From Cladopsammia gracilis (lineage: Eukaryota > Cnidaria > Anthozoa > Scleractinia > Dendrophylliidae), in contig JAJGOT010000237.1 in NCBI GenBank assembly GCA_022457155.1, positions 186,001 through 250,000 on the forward strand: DNA of 64,000 bases, read 5' to 3'. The notes below the pieces were generated by a model. The model saw nothing but the letters and a program-made list of their open reading frames with translations, searched no databases and was not told the DNA's origin. Of the stretch, positions 56,321 through 64,000 are shown piece by piece. Each line of letters begins with the position of its first letter. Position 1 is the stretch's first letter. A program made the translations under genes and the position numbers.

Positions 56321-57486
56321 GGAATGCTGTACATGTAGTTCGTTAAATTTTACAGATTTTAATCTTTCAGCGGTCATTTGTAAAGTATTTTGTTCTTTCA
56401 CTTATCAAGACATGGCATGAAGAAATGAAGTTAAAATGGGCAGAAGCTCGCATTTTACAGCCGACAATTCGCATTACTGCGAGTTATTTTATCGTACACA
56501 ACTGTGTGGCAGACTGCATGTTTACATTGGTTACAATATGCTTTGTATTTTTCCGAATATGTTACAAACTTTAGCCACAACATATCAAGTTGAATTGCAA
56601 ATTTAACGTTTGGTGGAACTTGAAGGATTTTCAAAGTTTTTTACAGACTTAAGCTAGACTTCTGTCTTCATCACTAGAGAAATGGCAAACCAGTTAAGTG
56701 AAATCTGACTGCGAGTGATCATGAATTCGAATGTAGTCGCTTGGCTCGACCATACGTGTACAGTTTTGTGCATCGATCATTCAATGGTAAGTTAATTTTT
56801 TTCTTGATTGTGTTGACTTTGATGGCCAAAAATATTTGTTGAATAGCTATATATAGATGAACTCAGTTCTATTATATTCACTAATTTCAATCAAACGTGA
56901 CATACAGTAAATTATTTTATTATTGATGTCCAAGTTGTCTGTATTCTTTGTGTATAATAAATATTATAATATTCACGTTTCTGCCTTTGAAATAAATGTT
57001 ATAGCACAGACAGCACGTATATAATATAGATTCCTCTATGTGTTTATGTTAATGCTAGCTTGTAGTTTGTTCGTTGTTTGCTGGGAGGACTGTACTGGAA
57101 TGTTGACATCACAGTACGGAAATGTTCTTTGCAGTGCTTTATCAACGCTGCATAAACACTGTTAATTGACCACAGGGCTCCACGTGGATATTTTGCTGCA
57201 GCGCTCACCGTCACTAATGCACCACTCACGCAGTCAATTTTCAGCACTGCTGCAGCGCAACAAAAACAGCATTTGTGCAACCATTATGCAGTGCTTGTTG
57301 CAGCGTTAATGAGTCGCAAAAGCAGCACTGTGTGAACGAATTCTGTTTCGTACGGGTTCTCACACAGTCATCGTCGACAGCAAGAGGTTCTAACTGCCCA
57401 TTCTTTGTTAAATCCTGTAATGACATTAATGTTATCAGTGTTTCAATGGAATAACACACTGAGTGGAAATAGTGTAGCATGACATG
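56321..57486. other. Intergenic, nothing recognised
   Basis: AT-rich DNA. A TGCAGC/GCTGCAG-rich stretch lies near 57190-57310. No supported gene. Confidence 0.4.
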
Positions 57487-58612
57487 TATTAATATATATA
57501 GATAGCCCAAGCCTAACAGCGTCGCACTTAATTGAACAAGCTTAACTAAGGTGAAACTTAACTAAGGTGAAAGGTTGGAAGCACAAGAATTAAGATTGAC
57601 GAACGGGCTATTTTCAATTTTAGCAATTCTCAAAAACAGTATTACGCGACTGTCTGCACTACATTTTTATAGACCGTACAAAAGTTCACAAAAACAACTT
57701 TTCTGTCTAGAATAAATAGTACCACTAGTTTCCGAATAAAATACAGTTTATGTTTGTCAAAAATTGTCCGAGAAACTGATTTTAAAATCAAAAATTGCAA
57801 AAATACACAAACATATTTGCATAAGGCGATGCGAGTGAAGATAGAACTGTACTATAAAATCAAAGTCTTGTTTTGTTTACATAAAATCGCTTTTCAATCT
57901 ATCTAATGAATGAACAAACACATAAAAATGGACAACACAATCTTCTTTCGAAAAAATTTATTCAAATCTCCATTAGTTTACGTTTAAAAGCAAAACGCGT
58001 ACCATTTATTTATAGCTCATCGAGTTCAAGCTTTCTTCGATGAAATTCAAGAGATCGATACAACTAAATTTAGGCACGTTTTAAAATCAATTCGCCAAAA
58101 CTAACAATAACACCAATAACAAGTCACTCACAGATTGATAACAACATAAATTCTCATCGAAAACTGTAATCTGTTTTACCTTTAAGTTCCTCGCTTGCTT
58201 GGAAATTCAAATCTCCGCTTCTGGATCTGAAAATTAATCATCTCCCGCATTGATAAAAACGTAATACATGAAGTTCCTCGAAGCAAGATTTTATCCCTGA
58301 AAGCTCGTCTTTTTCCACTAAAGCGGCTTCTGAGTATACCTTAATTAGTATCCCTGTCTTGAGTAGCAAACCGCGAAAAAATGCAGGAAAATAACGAGTT
58401 TAATTCTCCGCTAGGCACAAGAAAACAACTAAGTGTTTACCGAGCTCACGGCTGAGTGGCCGCGCGAAAAACAAAATTGCTAAGATCCTGGATGTTGTCC
58501 AACACGGGCGGACGGACACGCGCCCGCGAAACATTCCGCTAGCCATGACCATGAAAAATCACGGCGTAGGTTCTATGAGTATGGAGCTGCGCAGCCAGGC
58601 CTTCGGCCTGGC
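57487..58612. repeat. ~1.1-kb dispersed repeat; short relative at 1230-1446
   Basis: The left end has CTTAACTAAGGTGAAA, itself duplicated. The right end has CCCGCGAAACATTCCGCTAG, CCATGAAAAATCACGG and a GC-rich hairpin GCCAGGCCTTCGGCCTGGC (58594-58612). No protein-coding frame. It is an unclassified DNA element. Confidence 0.6.
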
Positions 58613-59237
58613 AAGTGCTCTGCTATAAACGGAAAGTGAAACATGACAAGAGCACATTGTGTTGCAATTTTGTCGAACCAAGCTAAGACGCGTGCGACAG
58701 AGAAGAAAATATGGCTTTTGCAAGCAGCTGCAGACTTTCTTTTCAAGGTATGTCATTATTATTTAACAATGGTCTCCGAAAATACCAGATTCTACATCAA
58801 ATAATAAAGAAACCTGAAAAACACTCACCTCCATTTTAACAGCCAGGTAAGAATTGATCAGCGGTGGTTATGTAAAGAGCTGATGGTGTAATCGTAAATG
58901 CGGGAAAAATGTTGTAATTTTTTATAGCGCTCTTCAGTTCCTTTTCCAGTTGCCCAGTTGTTTTTATCTTCTATTTTTTTTCATTTTAATATTTTTTTTC
59001 ATTTTTTCCTACTTCGCACACATGTTTTAATTCAAAACTGTCATTTGACCATTCCCTGGAAGAAAAAGATGGGGTCCAGATGGGGTCCAAATGGGGGGTC
59101 CACATTTTGTACTGACCCCTTTTGAACAACCGGGACCAGATGTTCAGGTCTGATGATATGGTTACTTGGGAGCCGTTTATTATATTGCATTAGATTAGTA
59201 CAGATCTGTAGATTCCAGGCATAGCGGTCCCTCTCAC

Positions 59238-59717
59238 TGGTGAACTGAACCAAGCGTCCATGTCCATCCATGCTATAATGGAGTCCTTTGTGTGTAAGTT
59301 GATGAAGAAGCTACTGCATAACTGTCTGTTGTAGCCAGGTGTTTTTGGAGAACCAGGGAACTCTAGAACAGTTGGATCATTTGGTAGTGGTTCGTAGAGA
59401 ATCTCAAAATGGCGATCAGGAAAATGTTCCTTGATCTGTCTTGTTAAATTATTTGCAAGTATATGATCATGCTTTGATTCTTCGTCAAACACAAAAACGG
59501 CCTTCCCTTGCAATGCAGGCCAAAACAGGACTAGATCGGTAGAATATATGGTGTGCTTTTTCATATTGTCCAATCCACAATTCATTGCAAAATTGCAGTC
59601 ATCATTATGATAGCGTAGAAGAGAATTTTCCAAAAGAATCCTTTTCAAGTAAAAGTCATTTGCTTCTCAAGATAAACACCTCACCTCATCATTGGATTCT
59701 GACTCTCCAGATGGATC
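59238..59717 (-). pseudogene. Glycosyltransferase-like exon with an in-frame stop
   Basis: Bounded by an acceptor (TTTTAG before 59717) and a donor (GTGAGAG at 59237-59231), the minus-strand frame is open for 160 codons except one TGA at 59669-59667. Around it the reading DPSGESESNDE...stop...EANDFYLKRILLENSLL is continuous. Further on are STDLVLFWPAL, KAVFVFDEES, HFEILYEPLPNDP, PGYNRQL and a DxD motif in IAWMDMDAWF. The G-Y-x-R-Q and DxD pair recall nucleotide-sugar glycosyltransferase-like proteins of the DUF6492 type. TGA could come from CGA by CpG decay. It is either a pseudogene fragment or an exon with an assembly error. No companion exons were identified. Confidence 0.5.
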
Positions 59718-60370
59718 CTAAAACAAAATAACAAAAAAATGTAGCTACAACTGACAAGATACCAATAGCAAAAGGGATCCTCTACAACATTGTCTTTGTA
59801 TACAGCTTCCCAATTTACAGTATGTTATCCAGCTGCCTTAATTAAGTGGAAGGTCAGTGCCTGGGACATCCAGGGGCTTCCTACACTGTGGCCAGCCATT
59901 CACTAACTAGAACACTGCCCCTGTGGCTGGCAAATCCCCACAACCCAGTCATGAGCCTCCAATCCAGGCACCCATCGCACTGAACAGAAGATGGAAGAAA
60001 AATGGAAAGGGATGGGAGGGCTCCACTAGAAGAAGCAAAGAAAACGCTTCAAATACCACAAAAACCCACATACATGTAGTACAAAAACTAGAGCAACCTA
60101 TCGCTGATGTGATATTTGAGCCTGCACTCATGCACTTAAATATGTTCCAAAACTCAGAGATTAGATTTAGGCCTGTAATGGTATCGCATATTTTTTCTCT
60201 TCTTCTTTGAAAGCCAATTGGCCAGTAAAGTGGCCATATTGAGTCTACGGGGCGAAAAGAAAAAAAATGGTATTGACAGGCTATTGTGTTAAGCCTCATT
60301 CTTCAAAGCGTTCCGACCGAAGGATTTATACAAGTCATGTACTTTTTTCAAATCCTCCAGCCCGCCCCCT

Positions 60371-60546
60371 CTGGGGTGTAGCTAAGAAAACACTTAGCTG
60401 GCTCATTAACAAGTTCAGCCGGTTTTTCTGGCTTGTTCACCTTCAAAATATCCCAAAGTCTTTGTTTTCTAGTGAAATTTCAGCCGGTGATAACTTCTCT
60501 TTCAGGTGGTGAAATTAGGCGGCAGCCGGCTCTTAGCTACATCCCT
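60371..60546. mobile_element. ~176-bp hAT-like MITE
   Basis: Left CTGGGGTGTAGCTAAGA and right complement CAGGGATGTAGCTAAGA form the inverted ends. The interior has AGCCGGTTTTTCTGGC and CAGCCGGT words. The flanking duplication is unclear (CCCCT on both sides). Confidence 0.65.
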
Positions 60547-60682
60547 GTCCCCTACCAAAAAACAATACTGAGATCACGAACTGGAACCAAAACTCTATTT
60601 AAGTGGAAAAATGCAAAGTTTGCTTTTGTATTCTAGCCTAGAGGGTTAGGTATCAAAATAGGTGGGAACAAAATCACAAGTT

Positions 60683-60848
60683 CAGGGTTCTCCTTATCAG
60701 GCGGTAACCGGTAAAATTTACCGCTTGAAGCAGCACTTATTACCGCCTGTAACCGCTTGCCCCGGAAAATTTTTAAGACACACAATTTTCCCTTTACCGC
60801 TTAGCAAAAATCCCTTACCTGCTGAGCTAAAATTTAGAGAGAACCCTG
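60683..60848. mobile_element. 166-bp MITE, 6-bp duplication CAAGTT
   Basis: CAGGGTTCTC at the left and its complement at the right, flanked by CAAGTT (60677-60682, 60849-60854). The interior repeats ACCGC(C/T)TG and GGTAACCGGTAA words. The size, CAGGG start and 6-bp duplication resemble 11948-12117. Confidence 0.82.
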
Positions 60849-61286
60849 CAAGTTTTGGCCAGCTTTTTTGACGGGATTTCCGGAGTTAATGACAAAACTA
60901 CGGCCCCAGTGAAATGAACAACTTGTTTCAGTAATCAGAGTGTAATGTCAACCAGAAAAGTTCTGCACAGAAATTTGAGGCATCCAAAATGAAGGCTAAT
61001 TACATGTATTTCCTGGCAATTTATATTTCACAAAAGAAATGTGGAAAAGGTTCCCTTGGCCTGGAAGACTCAAACTAATTAAATTAAATTGTTTTCAACT
61101 CCAAACCACAAGCTAATTGAATTAGTGACATGAAAATTCTTTAAACCACCTGTTTCTGTAACATCAACCAGAAAAATCTTTCACAAAAACTAAACACATG
61201 CAAAATGAATATGAATATTATATATATAATATTTTTAATCATGGCATCGTTACGGGCAGTTGCGTGTTATGTTGCTCTGTTGACCT

Positions 61287-62060
61287 TTGCAATTTTCTAC
61301 ATTAAAAAGCAAGCCTTCTGCAGTTCAAACCAACTGTATGATGTGGAACGAAGCCAAGGTCTGCAAGAAACTTTTATCTACTCATCGCTTTGGTCCTAAT
61401 GCCGAATACAATGTAAATGGAACTGGTCTTCAAACATCGAGAACTTCGCTTCTTCAGTACCTGCTTCTCTTAACTGGACCAGTTGCCAAATGTGGCTTGT
61501 GCTTAAAAGCTGTGAAGAAAAATCAAAGCAGGACATCTTGTTCGCAATGCCTTTTGACGTTTCACTTGAAATGCTTTGTCTCGGATGATAGTGAAGCACT
61601 CTGCAGTTTTTGTCTTTTTAACAACAACACCCGAGATGAACCAAACCAAGATCAGCAAGATGACTTTCATCGATACGACATTCCAGAACAAAGCGAGCTT
61701 GTTTCTATGAAGGGCCTTAAAATTCTGCACCAAAACATTTGAATCTATTGGCAAATAAAAGTGCCATCTGCCATATCCTGGATAGCTTTAGGAATATACA
61801 CATTTTTTCGGTCAGTGAAACTCATTTATCCCTTGATAACGAAGCCGAAGCACAAATTGAAGGCTACACTTTTATTGCAAAGTCAAGAGCTTCAGGTCAT
61901 GGTGGAGGTGTTGGTGTTTATATTTCTTCATCTGTTCCCTTCCAAAGATGAACGGATTTCAAACAAGAAGAAATAGAATGCATCTGGATTAAGATCTTAT
62001 TTCCTAAAACTAAAAGTTTTTTTAATTGGAATTGTTTACCGCCCCCAGATTCTTCAAAAC
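61287..62060 (+). pseudogene. LINE ORF start: PHD finger plus endonuclease, broken
   Basis: The first frame contains a zinc finger C-x2-C-x12-C-x2-C-x4-H-x2-C...C-x2-C (CGLCLKAV... to ...LCSFC, about 61491-61610). This fits a PHD-type finger found at the N-terminus of some CR1/L2-like LINEs. It then reads LKILHQN (61718), the start of the APE endonuclease, and hits TGA. The next frame continues NLLANKSAICHIL, VSETHL (catalytic Glu region), GGGVGVYISS. After another shift in a T-run it reads IGIVYRPPDSSK. Frameshifts and loss of everything after 62060 show it is dead. Confidence 0.78.
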
Positions 62061-62400
62061 AGGGGGGGGGGGGGGGGGGTACTCCGCAATGTTTTAGGTG
62101 GGGGTGTTTCACTGGGACCTAAGAACCCCTACCCCATCTCAGACCAAACAGTTAAATTTGGTAAAAGGCTTTTTATACAGAAAAGGGGTTTGTTTTACAC
62201 AAATTGACAGAATTAGGCGTCAAACCCATACACGCTCATTGAATCGAGTGAAACTTTCCTCCCCGGGAAAACATGCAGGTTCACATGGAATGTACTCTAG
62301 ACTTTCAAAGTATGGGATGGACTGGAAATCTTTCCCATGCCTGCCTTATTGCAAGTAAACTGGCATTAGTTGATGGTCCATTTCATCGCTTTCCCGTTGC
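62059..62400 (+). repeat. Poly(G) tract and GGGGGTGT-type repeat fragment
   Basis: An 18-20-bp G-run (62059-62078) is followed by TACTCCGCAATGTTTTAGGT, GGGGGTGTTTCACTGGGACC and CCCCTACCCCATCTCAGACC, a dispersed repeat fragment with no gene. Confidence 0.5.
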
Positions 62401-62954
62401 CAATCAATAATCCAGCACTTTTCTCTATTGTTCCGAAGACACGTGGGATTCGCGGGATATAAATTATTACTTATCTTATATTAACCCAAACTCGAGGAAT
62501 TAATGCTCCAAAATGCGGGAAAAACGGCAAATCTTAACAGAAACGTTTATATCATAGTTATATCATAGTTATTGTAATACAATGCTTACTATTTAGGGAA
62601 AATTCCTTTAAAGTTTAATAAGCTTAAGCTTTAATATTGTCCACATGCGAGCGGGACGAGCACCAAATTAACTTGCAGATATGCCAGATAAATGCACATT
62701 TATCTAATAGAACAGCTAAACAACTCACCTTTATATTGTTCCCTTTGTCCGCACTTCTTTCACTAAACGAAATTTGGTGCAAAGTACGAATGCAAGCAAC
62801 GAGATCTCAACACGAAGGATCAGAACACCATGCGCTTTCCTCGGCCGATTGGATGTGCAGCCGGGGTAACCGCGCAGTCACAGGACACCCAAACAACCTT
62901 CCTTGGGACAGGGGAGGGGGAAAAAGGTGTCATAATCCCACTCCCATAGGGCGC

Positions 62955-63150
62955 TGGACTTGAAATCCGGAGGTCTCGCTCTGACCACCTGATGGAATTG
63001 TTTCATGGTTGACCCGAGTTGCCATGCTTGTAAATATAGCCAACTGGTCTGCCTCCTGCCAGTTGGGATTTTTAACATGTTATGTTCAATTTAAATTTGT
63101 AATATTTGTTTCCATATTTTAGTGGCATGCCTGTGAATTAGCTGGAAAGC
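62955..63150 (+). mobile_element. Truncated tRNA-derived SINE
   Basis: CTGGACTTGAAATCCGGAGG, TCTCGCTCTGACCACCTGAT, TAGCCAACTGGTCTGCCTCC and TGCCAGTTGGGATTTTTAAC form a SINE head fragment and body. The B box appears deleted. The 3' words recur near 925-990. Confidence 0.6.
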
Positions 63151-63357
63151 TAAGTGCTTGTCCACCATAAACAACATTTAATTAATTAATTCTTTATATT
63201 TTTTATTGAGTTTACCATGCTATCATGTTATTGAGTTTATCATGCTATCAGAAGGCAGCATGGTCGAGTGAAATGTTTGAGACTGAATTTCTTTTTTTGG
63301 CCCTTCAGGCAATATTTTTCCGCAAGATTACTTTGGGAAGAAGAAGAAGGTGGTGAG

Positions 63358-63384
63358 TGGGGGGGGGGGGGGGGGGGAGGGGGG
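63358..63384 (+). repeat. Poly(G) tract
   Basis: A G-run of about 19 with G-rich flanks. Open frames across it (poly-Gly or poly-Pro) are artefacts. Confidence 0.9.
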
Positions 63385-63510
63385 TGTTCTCCCCTGGATC
63401 CACCACTGGGTACACCTACACAAAGGCTATTTTCGAGCCAAAAGATGATGATGCTGACCATTAAACAGATGGATACTACAAGTGAAGGGTGCTTGGAAAA
63501 AAGTCCTAAT

Positions 63511-63608
63511 TAAGTGACTTCTGATAAACTGCTAGATTCTCCTTTCAAATTGTCTTGTATTCCCTTATGAAACACAGGAGAATTTGATGTTACATCAGAA
63601 GTCACTTA
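63511..63608. repeat. ~98-bp foldback element
   Basis: TAAGTGACTTCTGAT at the left and ATCAGAAGTCACTTA at the right are perfect inverted arms, followed inwards by AGATTCTCC and its imperfect inverse. Confidence 0.82.
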
Positions 63609-63672
63609 GGGCCTTATTCCATGCATCCCTTCAAGTGAACTTAAACTAGGACATCAACCTATGGGGACTTAC

Positions 63673-64000
63673 GATTAAAGAACAACCCAATATGGATACT
63701 CAGCTCAGTCCATGTGTCTCTCGTAAAGTAATGACATCACAAAGACTAAATTTGTGAAATTATGGGATTTTTCAAACGTTAGAACTGAGGCAAAATTAGA
63801 AGGGTTTGTATGGAGTCATCAGAGCATTAAAGATTAAAGAACAACCCAATATGGATACTCAGCTCAGTCCATTTATCTCTCTATAGAGTCCTAAAGTAAT
63901 GACATCACAAAGACTAAATTTGTGAAATTATGGGATTTTTCAAACGTTGGAACTGAGGCAAAATTAGAAGGGTTTGTATGGAGTCATCAGAGCATTAAAG
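63673..64000 (+). repeat. ~159-bp satellite running off the window
   Basis: Two units begin GATTAAAGAACAACCCAATA at 63673 and 63832. They are almost identical except for an extra TCTATAGAGTCC-like insert in the second. The second unit ends at the last base with AGCATTAAAG, where a third would start. Confidence 0.93.

Noticed and set aside
63240..63513. Poly-Gly and poly-Pro frames
   Set aside because: They cross a homopolymer G-run; no real gene signal.

Overview
This is eukaryotic, intron-containing DNA. It is most likely from an anthozoan cnidarian, probably a stony coral. That inference rests on a class III POU homeobox gene close to the metazoan consensus, SINE, satellite and LINE types that I associate with coral genomes, and very heavy small-transposon load. 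No prokaryotic operon structure, viral genome or CRISPR array is visible. Only a few per cent of the window codes for host protein.

Layout. (1) 1-9 kb is a repeat-dominated stretch. It holds three copies of a family built from TTTCGCAAAATAGTAAT hairpins, an ~80-bp satellite split by a 5'-truncated LINE with an intact target-site duplication, and a Harbinger deletion derivative whose two genes were fused by the deletion. A small intact gene for a secreted, acidic, tyrosine-rich peptide with a furin-type site (3929-4222) sits among them. (2) 9.0-14.1 kb holds five exons of ribosomal protein S4 (eS4/RPS4) on the minus strand, ordered 13941 to 9047. The last ~60 codons are not seen, so the 3' end lies beyond the window or is lost. 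A 90-bp gap separates its ATG from a divergent first exon on the plus strand. This is a compact bidirectional promoter with a ZNF143-like element and a TOP-like tract. (3) 14-25 kb has no certain exon after that first one. It contains MITEs, a 17-bp tandem array, a TIR element nested in another TIR element, a mariner-type MITE, a ~107-bp satellite and a hammerhead-ribozyme-like motif. (4) 25-41.6 kb is strikingly poor in recognisable repeats and centres on an intronless POU class III gene (31159-32340), as expected of a developmental regulator with a large cis-regulatory domain. (5) 41.7-64 kb is again repeat-rich: a second block of the ~107-bp satellite, tRNA-derived SINEs, LINE pieces with a SINE inserted, hAT-type MITEs with perfect 8-bp duplications, a large foldback palindrome, mariner-type elements, and a Penelope-like GIY-YIG fragment. 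It also contains a glycosyltransferase-like exon with one in-frame stop, and a PHD-finger/endonuclease LINE fragment.

The host genes do not form a pathway. RPS4 and its divergent neighbour are housekeeping-type, POU3 is a developmental transcription factor, and the secreted peptide looks lineage-restricted. All coordinates and motif calls come from reading the sequence. Family names come from recalled consensus motifs, and no search was run.
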